DNA of 8,356 nt from Proteobacteria bacterium UBA7821 (lineage in GTDB: Bacteria > Pseudomonadota > Gammaproteobacteria > Comchoanobacterales > Comchoanobacteraceae): contig DLBP01000017.1 of NCBI GenBank assembly GCA_002480165.1, forward strand, positions 1 through 8,356. The letters run 5' to 3'. Of the stretch, positions 1-6,743 are shown one piece after another; positions within the stretch are counted from its first letter, which is position 1; the number at the start of each line of letters is the position of its first letter. The position numbers and the translations under genes were made by a program. The notes under the pieces are model-generated. The model was not told the origin of the DNA, made no database searches, and saw only the letters and a list, made by a program, of their open reading frames with translations.

Positions 1-80
1 CAGCAAGGGCAGCAGCAGCAAGGGAAGCAGCAGAAAGGAAAGCAGCAGCAAGAGTACCAGATAATCCAACAGCAGCAGCT
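1..80 (+). repeat. GCA/CAG trinucleotide-rich low-complexity tract
   Basis: Imperfect runs of GCA (three or four in a row) are broken by AGG, GAA and AAA triplets. In the frame continuous with the downstream protein the tract encodes Ala-rich sequence with Arg, Glu and Lys. In frame 1 the same bases encode a Gln/Gly/Lys-rich peptide that stays open to a TAG at 118-120. Such triplet tracts can change length by slippage. The tract may extend left of the window. Confidence 0.6.
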
Positions 81-824
81 CCAGAATCAAGATACGCAGA
101 CTCAATATACCTATTATTAGCAGTAGTAATAGTTGGAGTGTCTGGTGTCACAGGCGTAGCTAGTTTCACAACAAATCAATCTATATTGGGTGGTGTGGTA
201 TTCTTTTTCTTACTTAGAAAGTGGTACAATAGAAGGTTTGAAACAAAAAGACCACAGCAGATAATGCATAGACATAACACAGTACCGTTAGTTTTATTAA
301 AACCTCTCCCACAAGAAGATCTTAACAGCAGAGTCAAAGTAATATGTGATAGCACGATTACAAATGCCGACACGGTTTGTGATCAACTTGATTTCATCAA
401 TGATCAAATGGGTACTATGAATACTATTGAACAAATTGATATAAATAAGGTGTTCCAGAAATGTCAAGATTTGCTTGTGTGCACTGATGATTTAGGTACA
501 ACGTCGAGGTTATTAATTGCCCTATCAGTCTTTTCTAACAGAGTGGGCAAACATACATTTATGCCATCAGCTTTTATTGATGATCACATTAAAGATATTT
601 ACTGCAATGGATATGCCCACTATTATTTATCAGATGGTAATAACTTAGATGCTGTGACTGACCTACTTATAAAAGCTGTGGGAAAACTTGGTCATGAAAA
701 TATAGAATCAGAAAATTATCGACAAATAATTGAGGGTGTCATAAACCATCTAGTGAGTATTAAAGATTTAGATGAAAGTATTAGCAATAGCCTACTCACG
801 AGTGTTATAGGAAGGCCTAAATAA
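1..824 (+). CDS. Unrecognised membrane protein with Ala/Arg-rich segment, 5' end beyond the window
   Basis: I do not recognise this family. The frame is open from base 3 to the TAA at 822-824, giving 273 visible residues, so the gene starts left of the window. A GTG at 138 could start a shorter 228-aa protein, but it lies inside a hydrophobic stretch and has a purine run (GGAG) directly against it, without room for a ribosome site; I treat it as internal. In order the visible part has: an Ala/Arg/Glu/Lys-rich helical stretch (residues 1-17, like TolA-type linkers), a Pro/Ala linker (18-30), a hydrophobic segment (about 35-53), a short polar turn (54-60), a second hydrophobic segment (61-71) ending in RKW, and a soluble region of about 200 residues with no motif I know. 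This suggests a membrane hairpin with a cytoplasmic C-terminal domain (inference). It ends convergent to the next gene, 187 nt away. The reading frame is well supported; the function is unknown. Confidence 0.72.
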   Translation, partial: ARAAAAREAAERKAAARVPDNPTAAAPESRYADSIYLLLAVVIVGVSGVTGVASFTTNQSILGGVVFFFLLRKWYNRRFETKRPQQIMHRHNTVPLVLLKPLPQEDLNSRVKVICDSTITNADTVCDQLDFINDQMGTMNTIEQIDINKVFQKCQDLLVCTDDLGTTSRLLIALSVFSNRVGKHTFMPSAFIDDHIKDIYCNGYAHYYLSDGNNLDAVTDLLIKAVGKLGHENIESENYRQIIEGVINHLVSIKDLDESISNSLLTSVIGRPK

Positions 825-963
825 GATAGTTTCCTTATTGTGTTACGAATGTAACTAACTGTCCTATTAAATTTTAAACATGCTTGATGATAAAATGGTT
901 CATGTGTTTGAACGATTTCACCATTGTTGACCAGCTTGTTGCATCTTGAGTCTTCCTATTATT

Positions 964-998
964 TCCATCTGTCTTAATCATAAGATAACGTTGATGGA
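964..998. other. Nested inverted repeat between convergent genes
   Basis: An outer 6-bp stem (TCCATC at 964-969 with GATGGA at 993-998) encloses a perfect 5-bp hairpin (TCTTA at 972-976, loop ATCA, TAAGA at 981-985). It sits in the 187-nt gap between the two convergent genes, where a two-way terminator might be expected. No T-run follows on either strand, so it is not a standard intrinsic terminator. The rest of 825-1011 shows nothing else I can name. Confidence 0.2.
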
Positions 999-1011
999 TG
1001 GCTTAACTGGT

Positions 1012-2391
1012 TTAGTACAATAATTTATGGCTTATTTTACTATAATGTTCACTATCACTATCACTGTATCTACTGAATAGACTGCTGACTCTAGATTGGC
1101 TGTGATCAATATTTTTCTTGCGCAGTTCTGTCTTGAGTGATTTTGTCAGTAATAGTAAATCATCACGTTTTCCATACACAGTCAAATCATCAATGATTCT
1201 ATCAAGCTCTATAGCAGCCTTGACGATGTCCTTATTGTTGATGTGACTGGTCAGATTCGTTAAGAGCTGATTATTATCAATCAGTGTAGTAATTCTTGAG
1301 AGTTTGACCTGACGCTCGTAGATTGCCGAAATCATCTGTATTGCTGGAATTTGATCTGATAGCTCAAAATTGTCTATCCAATCCATATTGTCAACAGTCC
1401 CATCTACTTGCTGGTTAAGTATCTCAGTTTTTAAACGAATAATTTGGCCTATTTGTTGATTTAATGCGTTACTTAATGACGGACTGCTGTATCTTCTGTC
1501 AACCCGACTTTCAATGTGTTGTTTAATTTGTTTGCTTAGCCTCTCTGATGAGCCTCTTCTATAAACGACCGGTTTATTTGGTAACGGTGCACTGTGCAAT
1601 TGTTGTGCTATTGGTGTTATCGATTCACCAGTTTGGGTATTGATGGATTCGAAAATCGCATCTAGCCATTGGCCCTTAAGCCGTTGCTTTTGAATTATCG
1701 GAATGGCTGCTTTGATGGCACGGAGCTGTCCGACTAGATGGTCCATATCAGTTATAGAGATACTAGATGGATTACTGCGGTCATACACTAACTCTGCTCG
1801 TGCAATAGCACCATTAATTAGTTGTATGGCTTTTTTCCAGTTCCGATTGGATATATTTGTTTTAATTTGGCTGACGACTGTGCGATAGTTTGATTTAATT
1901 TCAATCATTTGTTTCGCACGCTGGAATTGGATCATAAGAATATCGAGTATGGTATTATCTATGTCAGAATTTATCGCAGTGTTGAGATCATGAATTGATT
2001 GGTCGACATCGTTAAATAATTTATAATTTAGGTATGCCCTAATGACTAGATAAGGTATGGGGCTATTGGTATGATCAATCTGAATGTGGTCAAAAACATG
2101 ACGAATGTCTCGAGTGATCTGTTTTGATTCTATTTGCTGTAGATTGGTATAAAAAAGTTTGCTATTTGTATCTAAGCCGTATAAGTCCGTCGTTTCTTGA
2201 TGGATCTGCTCAGCCTTGTGGAGTGCATCTAAAACATCAGTACTACCACCTTCCCACGGCTTAACTTGTTTGAGTATGTCTTTTACCGTTTTGTTCAGCT
2301 TGTATGGTGAGCTATTTCGTCTTGATAGCTCATGGTGAAAGATGGTAGCGCCAAGTGTGAGGAAAGCGAGTCGTAGGTATGTTTTAAGCAT
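1012..2391 (-). CDS. Orphan helical protein with hydrophobic N-terminus (459 aa)
   Basis: I do not recognise this protein. I start it at the ATG at 2391, because AGGAGA (minus strand, 2406-2401) sits 9 nt upstream. Starts at 2415 (ATG) or 2430 (GTG) would add up to 13 residues but have weaker ribosome sites. The N-terminus (MLKTYLRLAFLTLG, about residues 1-18) is a short hydrophobic segment that could be a signal sequence or a membrane anchor. The rest is predicted by eye to be almost wholly helical and rich in Gln, Asn, Ile and Asp. Two similar stretches, about 178-201 and 381-404, share the pattern I-(S/N)-N-(R/K)-x-x-x-K-A-x-x-x-x-x-x-x-I, like degenerate TPR-type helical repeats. A basic/Ser-rich stretch lies near 277-308, and the C-terminus has an SDSDSEHYS acidic-serine stretch. 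It is divergent from yajQ and transcribed away from it. It could be an envelope-anchored or secreted scaffold; function unknown. Confidence 0.8.
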   Translation of the reverse strand: MLKTYLRLAFLTLGATIFHHELSRRNSSPYKLNKTVKDILKQVKPWEGGSTDVLDALHKAEQIHQETTDLYGLDTNSKLFYTNLQQIESKQITRDIRHVFDHIQIDHTNSPIPYLVIRAYLNYKLFNDVDQSIHDLNTAINSDIDNTILDILMIQFQRAKQMIEIKSNYRTVVSQIKTNISNRNWKKAIQLINGAIARAELVYDRSNPSSISITDMDHLVGQLRAIKAAIPIIQKQRLKGQWLDAIFESINTQTGESITPIAQQLHSAPLPNKPVVYRRGSSERLSKQIKQHIESRVDRRYSSPSLSNALNQQIGQIIRLKTEILNQQVDGTVDNMDWIDNFELSDQIPAIQMISAIYERQVKLSRITTLIDNNQLLTNLTSHINNKDIVKAAIELDRIIDDLTVYGKRDDLLLLTKSLKTELRKKNIDHSQSRVSSLFSRYSDSDSEHYSKISHKLLY

Positions 2392-2419
2392 ATTATTGTG
2401 TCTCCTAGTTATCATGCAT

Positions 2420-2474
2420 ATTGTATGCACTTGTTTATTCTCTCAAGATTACACCAAAAAGACAGAAAAGTCAA
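2420..2474 (-). promoter_or_regulatory. Candidate promoters for the 459-aa orphan gene
   Basis: Two overlapping sigma70-like pairs are readable on the minus strand. One is TTGAGA (2446-2441) and TACAAT (2425-2420), with good hexamers but a short 15-nt spacer. It would start transcription just upstream of the AGGAGA ribosome site, which supports the ATG at 2391. The other is TTGACT (2474-2469) and TAATCT (2451-2446), with an ideal 17-nt spacer but a poor -10. The choice is uncertain. Confidence 0.35.
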
Positions 2475-2497
2475 TAGCTTAAGGTCTTATTGTCTTT
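2467..2497. promoter_or_regulatory. Imperfect dyad, possible operator or hairpin
   Basis: Arms of 10 nt (2467-2476 AAAGTCAATA and 2488-2497 TATTGTCTTT) are complementary except for one T-T mismatch, around an 11-nt centre. The left arm covers a candidate -35 of the minus-strand gene. It lies in the roughly 250-nt divergent region before yajQ, so an operator is possible. Read on the minus strand it is followed by a T-rich stretch, so a terminator-like or attenuator hairpin is another option. No gene upstream on that strand needs one. Confidence 0.25.
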
Positions 2498-2581
2498 CGT
2501 CGTGTAAGGGTATGAGTTATGTTCTTGTCAATGCCACGTCTCTAACACATGCCTGATGACAAAAACACACCGTTTCGGATC

Positions 2582-2610
2582 TTGATCGATAAACACACTC
2601 ATGCTAATAT
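2582..2610 (+). promoter_or_regulatory. Candidate sigma70 promoter of the yajQ-ccm operon
   Basis: TTGATC at 2582-2587 and TAATAT at 2605-2610 are separated by 17 nt. The -10 is preceded by TGC, an extended -10 signature. Transcription would start near 2617, giving a leader of about 22 nt that carries the ribosome site AAGGTGAG before the yajQ ATG. No other obvious promoter is seen before ccmC, so this may drive the whole seven-gene run. Confidence 0.45.
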
Positions 2611-2638
2611 GTTGGATGTTATCATATAAGGTGAGTGT

Positions 2639-3121
2639 ATGCCAAGTTTTGATATTGTGTCCAATGTTGATCTTCACGAGCTGACTAATGCCGTTGATCA
2701 AGCTAACAGACAATTATCTAATCGGTTCGATTTTAAAGGTATTGACGCCTCATTTAAGCTTGAGGAGAACCAGGTACTCCTAACGGCGCCATCCAATTTT
2801 CAGATTAGTCAGATGCAAGATATTTTGTATTCATCGATGACTAAGCGCAGTATTGACACCAAGTCGCTTGAGCCTCATCCAGTACAGACTGGTCTGAGTG
2901 CTGCAAAGCAAGTCATCGATGTTAAACAGGGCCTTGAGCAGTCACTGGCCAAGTCGATAAACCAGTTCATCAAGTCGGAGAAAATAAAAGTTCAGACTCA
3001 GATTCAGGATCAACAAATTCGCGTCACCTGTAAGAAAAAAGACGACTTGCAGCAAGTGATATCGATACTAAAAGAACAGGACTTTACTCAGCCGCTACAA
3101 TTTGTTAACTTTCGCGATTGA
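2639..3121 (+). CDS. yajQ: YajQ family cyclic-di-GMP-binding/nucleotide-binding protein
   Basis: This is a 160-residue protein of the YajQ (UPF0234) family, whose members are usually about 160-165 aa. Family hallmarks are visible: the N-terminus MPSFDIVSNVD, NRFDFKG at 28-34, the RVT-CKKKDDLQ strand-helix stretch at 128-138 (the family usually has Gly or Ser where Cys131 is), and the closing QFVNFRD. Members are small cytosolic proteins with two RNA-recognition-like domains. They bind nucleic acid or nucleotide, and in Xanthomonas and Pseudomonas they bind c-di-GMP and act with a transcription factor. The ATG at 2639 is preceded by a good ribosome site (AAGGTGAG). The stop TGA overlaps the ccmC ATG by one base (TGATG), so the two are probably translationally coupled. 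A functional link to cytochrome c maturation is not established. The identification is firm; the cellular role here is inferred from the family. Confidence 0.95.
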   Translation: MPSFDIVSNVDLHELTNAVDQANRQLSNRFDFKGIDASFKLEENQVLLTAPSNFQISQMQDILYSSMTKRSIDTKSLEPHPVQTGLSAAKQVIDVKQGLEQSLAKSINQFIKSEKIKVQTQIQDQQIRVTCKKKDDLQQVISILKEQDFTQPLQFVNFRD

Positions 3122-3831
3122 TGATGATTAAATATCTCTGCTCGCCAAGATATTTTTACAGCATGCTGAAGGTACTCAAGACACCGATCTCTCTGTCTTC
3201 AATTCTGGCTTTTATACTGGGTTTGTATTGGGTATTTTATCTAACACCGATGGATGCAGTTCAAGGATATACTTATAGAATCTTGTATATCCATGTTCCC
3301 GCTGCGATTTGTTCGCTTGCCATTTATTCGGCTATGGCACTCCTGTCACTGATCTTTCTGATCTGGCCTCTGAAAATAGCTGATATGTTGTGTACAAAAT
3401 TAGCTGTTCTTGGCTTGGTATTTACCCTACTTGTTCTGATTACAGGCAGTCTTTGGGGCAGGCCAATGTGGGGGACATGGTGGATCTGGGATGCAAGATT
3501 GACATCTGAGTTGCTACTAGCATGTATCTATACGGCCTATATTGTCCTTCGCCAGTCGCTGATTAATCACCCTAAGCAGGCACAAATATGCGCTGTATTT
3601 GCATGCATTGGTTTTCTTGATTTACCCGTTATTCACTACTCAGTTATTTGGTGGAATACGCTGCACCAAGGCCCATCATTGCTCAAATTAGGTTGGCCGA
3701 GTATTCACACGTCGATGTTGTGGCCGTTAATTGTCATGATTATCGCATTTTCGCTATACTGTATATCGGTGCTAATCCTAGCATGTTTGAACCACCAGAT
3801 GGAGCAGCGTCATCACAATGCCATCAATTAG
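3121..3831 (+). CDS. ccmC: Haem exporter/haem handling protein CcmC
   Basis: Inner-membrane protein of System I cytochrome c maturation. It binds haem through two periplasmic histidines and a tryptophan-rich loop and attaches it to CcmE. The 236 residues are close to the usual 240-245. Visible hallmarks: HVPAA with His58, the WWD domain with GTWWIWDARLTSE at about 118-130, and IHYSVIWWNTLHQ with His172. These correspond to the haem-ligand histidines of E. coli CcmC. Six hydrophobic segments can be counted. I start at ATG 3121, which overlaps the yajQ stop by one base; ATG 3124 and TTG 3118 are equally readable. ATG 3163 would remove an N-terminal stretch that aligns in character with E. coli CcmC. 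No ribosome site precedes it, so coupling to yajQ is likely. The usual upstream partners ccmA and ccmB are absent. Confidence 0.96.
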   Translation: MMIKYLCSPRYFYSMLKVLKTPISLSSILAFILGLYWVFYLTPMDAVQGYTYRILYIHVPAAICSLAIYSAMALLSLIFLIWPLKIADMLCTKLAVLGLVFTLLVLITGSLWGRPMWGTWWIWDARLTSELLLACIYTAYIVLRQSLINHPKQAQICAVFACIGFLDLPVIHYSVIWWNTLHQGPSLLKLGWPSIHTSMLWPLIVMIIAFSLYCISVLILACLNHQMEQRHHNAIN

Positions 3832-3997
3832 CCTAGACAATACACTACCGGCCGCTTTAGACATCTACCAGATAATGAGTTATCTAATCGTCATGGTGTC
3901 GTTATTGGGACTGTGGCTATTTCAGTATCAACGCTATAAAAGCCTCCAGAAATTTGAAGTCAATGAAAATTCCCAAAAGACGAATCATCTATATTAG
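3818..3997 (+). CDS. ccmD: Haem exporter accessory protein CcmD
   Basis: A small 59-aa ORF lies exactly where ccmD is expected, between ccmC and ccmE. It has one membrane segment (about residues 21-36, SYLIVMVSLLGLWLF) followed by a positively charged, helix-prone tail (QYQRYKSLQKF), the standard CcmD layout. The sequence family is weakly conserved, so the call rests on size, topology and place. CcmD releases holo-CcmE from the CcmABC complex. The ATG overlaps the end of ccmC by 14 nt, and a GGAG lies 13 nt upstream of it. The last 35 nt overlap the start of ccmE, so the final residues are encoded in two frames. It is easily missed because of its size and double overlap. Confidence 0.88.
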   Translation: MPSISLDNTLPAALDIYQIMSYLIVMVSLLGLWLFQYQRYKSLQKFEVNENSQKTNHLY

Positions 3998-4364
3998 TAT
4001 GACCTCACTGGTTGCATGTTGCTCATTAGCGCTACTATTAATTTTGATGAACGATCAACTACAAGTCTATTATACGCCCTCTAAGTTAGTGACGCTACCT
4101 CTGTCGAAGCAGATGGTTAGATTGGGTGGTACTGTCGACGAGGGGTCTGTTGAGCATAATACAAAAGAGATTCGAGTGAATTTTAATATAAAAGATGATT
4201 TGGTCTCATTGCCAGTTGTTTTTTACGGTGTTTTACCCGCGCTATTCAAAGAAGGGCAGGCAGCTGTGGTTCAAGGTGTTTTTGATGGCGATACTTTTCG
4301 TGCGAATGAAGTGCTCGCTAAGCATGATGAAAATTACCAGCCAATTATAGAGATACGATCATGA
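3963..4364 (+). CDS. ccmE: Periplasmic haem chaperone CcmE
   Basis: CcmE carries haem, bound covalently to a histidine, from CcmC to CcmF. The 133-aa protein has a basic N-terminus (MKIPKRRI), one membrane anchor (about 9-29) and a periplasmic OB-fold domain. YYTPSKL follows the anchor, then VRLGGTVDEGSV and GVLPALFKEGQAAVVQG. The signature LAKHDENY contains the haem-binding His121 and Tyr125. The protein ends only eight residues after Tyr125, so the flexible C-terminal tail found in E. coli CcmE (159 aa) is almost absent. I chose ATG 3963, which gives the usual short basic N-terminus; a TTG at 3954 would add three residues. No strong ribosome site is seen, so coupling with ccmD, which it overlaps by 35 nt, is likely. 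Its stop overlaps the ccmF start (ATGA). Confidence 0.96.
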   Translation: MKIPKRRIIYISMTSLVACCSLALLLILMNDQLQVYYTPSKLVTLPLSKQMVRLGGTVDEGSVEHNTKEIRVNFNIKDDLVSLPVVFYGVLPALFKEGQAAVVQGVFDGDTFRANEVLAKHDENYQPIIEIRS

Positions 4365-6244
4365 TCTTGCCAGAAATAGGATTCTATTGCCTCATTTTAG
4401 TATTGGTTTACCAGTGTCAGTTTTTTCTCATAATACGAACAATGCCATTGACGAGACAGTCTCTGAGAGCCATTGTGTCTTTACCAATGGCGCTACTTCT
4501 GGTGGCTTGTTGTCTACTCATCTATGCATTTGTGTCCAATGATTTTAGTATCTGGTATGTTGGTGCGCACTCATCTTCTAACCTACCATTGCTCTATCGT
4601 ATCTGTGCACTCTGGGGTGGGCATGAAGGCTCGTTATTATTGTGGTGTTTGTTACAGTCAATATGGGTTGCTCTCATCGTTTACACCGAATCAGACGATA
4701 ACATTGAATTGACGATAGCCGTTGTTAAGGTACTACTCGTATTATCAATTTTTTTTGAATTGTATTTGATTGCCCTATCCAATCCATTTATGAGAGTATT
4801 GCCAGATATTCCATTAGAAGGTAGCGATTTAAATCCGTTGCTACAGGACCCAGGTCTAGTCGCTCATCCACCGATATTATACATTGGCTATGTCGGTACT
4901 TCTATTCCATTTGCTTACGCATTTGCTTGCTGCTTATACCAACACTGTCGGTCATTGCCATGGGCACAGCGAGCTAGAGTTTGGGCGAATTATGCTTGGT
5001 TGTATTTATCAATCGGTATTATTCTTGGAAGCTGGTGGGCCTATCGAGAATTAGGCTGGGGCGGGTGGTGGTTTTGGGACCCGGTCGAAAATGCCTCCCT
5101 AATGCCTTGGTTACTAACGTCAGCACTCATTCATAGCTTAATGGTTACTGAACGCACTGGTCAATTAACCCACTGGTCGGTTTATTTGGCCATGTTCACT
5201 TATTGCTTTAGTATTTTAGGAACATTTATTGTCAGGTCTGGTGTCGTCGTATCGGTTCATGCATTCGCATCAGATCCAGGTAGAGGCCTATTTTTATTAG
5301 CTTTTCTTGGAGTGGTTGTGTCCGCTTGCTTGTACATTTATAGGCAGTTTTGCAATGAGCAACGTCCCAACAATCCTTCTTACTGGGGCAAAGCCAATCT
5401 GATCTGGATTAACAATCTCTGTTTAACACTGGCAACCGCTATTGTACTGTTAGGTACACTGTATCCCATGATTCTTGAGACGCTGGGGTTGGGGCGGATG
5501 TCAGTGGGTCCACCGTACTATAACCAGGCTGTGGTTCCACTAATGTTAATGTTGTTGGTGCTGATGGGATCACAACACTGGGTTAACTGGGCGCGTCACA
5601 GTCGGGTCAAAACCAAGCCAGTGATCTTGCACACATTGGCAGTTAGTTGCCTGGCTTTAATTGCCCATGGCATGGGGATGACATCGATTAGGATGGTGCT
5701 GGGATTTTCATTGGCACTTTGGGTTTTGTTAATACATCTGTTCTTTCTATTACGTTATTTTATCCACAAAGATCGAAGCCGGGCGTTGCCAATGCTAGTC
5801 AGTCACATGGGATTTGCAATGGTGGTATTAGCGATCTGTCTCAGTGAACACTTAGTGGAGTACCGTGATGTCTATCTGAATGAACACCGTCAAATTGAGA
5901 TGAATGAGTACAGCCTATCATTACGCAAGACTAACCAGATCAAAAGAGATAATTATACGGCTGATCAAGCAGAAATAGTGGTTCAGAAAGGCAATCAGAC
6001 CTTTAGTTTATTTCCAGAAAAACGCTATTATCCCATTGCAGATATTGTCATCGCTAAGTCTGATATTTATGTGAGTTTCATCAATGATGTGTACATCACA
6101 CTTGGCAACTATGATGAGCAAGGTGGCTGGTCGATGAGGGTGTCACATAGACCATTTGTGCGTTGGATCTGGTATGGTGGTATCGTCATGGCATTGAGTG
6201 TTACTTTAGTTAGATTGCCAGGAATAAGGGGGCGGCGTGGTTAG
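4361..6244 (+). CDS. ccmF: Cytochrome c haem lyase subunit CcmF
   Basis: Large multi-spanning inner-membrane protein that takes haem from holo-CcmE and, with CcmH, ligates it to apocytochrome c. At 627 aa it is close to E. coli CcmF (647). Many hydrophobic segments run through the protein up to about residue 495, with one more near 602-618. A periplasmic loop domain lies between them, at about 500-600. The WWD domain reads GWGGWWFWDPVEN at 232-244. The histidines proposed as haem ligands are present: His169 (AHPP) and His300 (SVHAFA), plus His258 and His482 in the positions expected for the b-haem pair. WGGHEGS at 85-91 is another family hallmark. The ATG overlaps the ccmE stop by 4 nt (ATGA). 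The reading frame overlaps ccmG by 8 nt at its end. No missing key residues were noticed. Confidence 0.97.
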   Translation: MILPEIGFYCLILVLVYQCQFFLIIRTMPLTRQSLRAIVSLPMALLLVACCLLIYAFVSNDFSIWYVGAHSSSNLPLLYRICALWGGHEGSLLLWCLLQSIWVALIVYTESDDNIELTIAVVKVLLVLSIFFELYLIALSNPFMRVLPDIPLEGSDLNPLLQDPGLVAHPPILYIGYVGTSIPFAYAFACCLYQHCRSLPWAQRARVWANYAWLYLSIGIILGSWWAYRELGWGGWWFWDPVENASLMPWLLTSALIHSLMVTERTGQLTHWSVYLAMFTYCFSILGTFIVRSGVVVSVHAFASDPGRGLFLLAFLGVVVSACLYIYRQFCNEQRPNNPSYWGKANLIWINNLCLTLATAIVLLGTLYPMILETLGLGRMSVGPPYYNQAVVPLMLMLLVLMGSQHWVNWARHSRVKTKPVILHTLAVSCLALIAHGMGMTSIRMVLGFSLALWVLLIHLFFLLRYFIHKDRSRALPMLVSHMGFAMVVLAICLSEHLVEYRDVYLNEHRQIEMNEYSLSLRKTNQIKRDNYTADQAEIVVQKGNQTFSLFPEKRYYPIADIVIAKSDIYVSFINDVYITLGNYDEQGGWSMRVSHRPFVRWIWYGGIVMALSVTLVRLPGIRGRRG

Positions 6245-6743
6245 GTTATATTGGCTAGTGAGTGTGTTCATGTCATTATTGTTGGTTGTCATACTGTTTA
6301 ATGGTTTGTACCAGAATCCATCACGACTTGAGTCGCCCATGATCGGTGAGACGATCACAGATATTGAGGGTTTAGTTGATCTTAACTCCAATGCACAGGT
6401 AGGGGGGTTACCGACTCTAAAACGTCCTTATTTAATTCATATCTGGTCGATTTGGTGTGATGTATGCTTACGTGAGATTCCTCAGTTCAGTTCAGTTGTT
6501 GGAGATATTCCGGTGATTGGGATTAAACATGGTGAGGATTTGTTTGAATATGACGACTATTTTGACTACAACTGGACGTTGGATCTGAGGTACCACCCGC
6601 TAAATAACCCTTTTTTAGTTGACTTGGGTGTGGTTTCTTTTCCAGAAACTTATCTTGTTAGTGGTGATGGCGAAATCTTAGCCATACACCAAGGCGCGTT
6701 GACTGAAGCGATATGGGAGAAAATTTTTGTACCGAAACTGTAA
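6237..6743 (+). CDS. ccmG: Thiol:disulfide interchange protein CcmG (DsbE-like)
   Basis: Membrane-anchored periplasmic thioredoxin-like protein that supplies reducing power to apocytochrome c or CcmH. The 168 residues comprise an N-terminal anchor (about 4-22) and a thioredoxin fold. The active site is WCDVC (Cys74, Cys77) after HIWSIW, and the cis-proline lies in SFPETYL (Pro136, Glu137), a CcmG-type context. The CxxC interior, Asp-Val, is unusual: CcmG proteins commonly carry Pro in this dipeptide (for example Cys-Pro-Thr-Cys in E. coli). I use the GTG at 6237 because AAGGGGG lies 4 nt upstream and it gives the full anchor; this start overlaps ccmF by 8 nt. An ATG at 6270 would cut into the anchor. 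The end overlaps the proposed ccmH start by 17 nt. Confidence 0.94.
   Translation: MVRLYWLVSVFMSLLLVVILFNGLYQNPSRLESPMIGETITDIEGLVDLNSNAQVGGLPTLKRPYLIHIWSIWCDVCLREIPQFSSVVGDIPVIGIKHGEDLFEYDDYFDYNWTLDLRYHPLNNPFLVDLGVVSFPETYLVSGDGEILAIHQGALTEAIWEKIFVPKL
6715..6719 (+). promoter_or_regulatory. Ribosome binding site deciding the ccmH start
   Basis: GGGAG lies 7 nt before a TTG at 6727, inside the end of ccmG. No comparable site precedes the ATG at 6748. The TTG start also restores Arg3 and Lys6 ahead of the hydrophobic core, as a signal peptide needs. Confidence 0.6.

Noticed and set aside
1..120. Gln-rich frame-1 peptide ending at TAG 118-120 as the real gene end
   Set aside because: It cannot be fully excluded. 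The Ala-rich frame is preferred because it runs without break into a clear membrane segment and a long domain, and triplet tracts readily leave all frames open.
138..140. GTG as the start of the left-edge protein
   Set aside because: The frame is open upstream to the window edge, the codon lies inside a hydrophobic segment, and no properly spaced ribosome site precedes it.
176..373. Minus-strand ORF of 65 codons
   Set aside because: It lies fully antisense to the left-edge gene and has no ribosome site or family resemblance.
894..925. Competing short inverted repeats (AATGGT/ACCATT and GTTCA/TGAAC) after the left-edge gene
   Set aside because: Stems are 5-6 bp, share bases with each other, and have no following T-run. 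They are too weak to call a terminator.
2528..2713. Minus-strand ORF of 61 codons over the yajQ start
   Set aside because: It covers the yajQ promoter and N-terminus antisense and has no supporting signal.
4473..4712. Plus-strand ORF of 79 codons inside ccmF
   Set aside because: It overlaps the well-conserved ccmF frame, including the WGGHEGS motif, and is a frame shadow.
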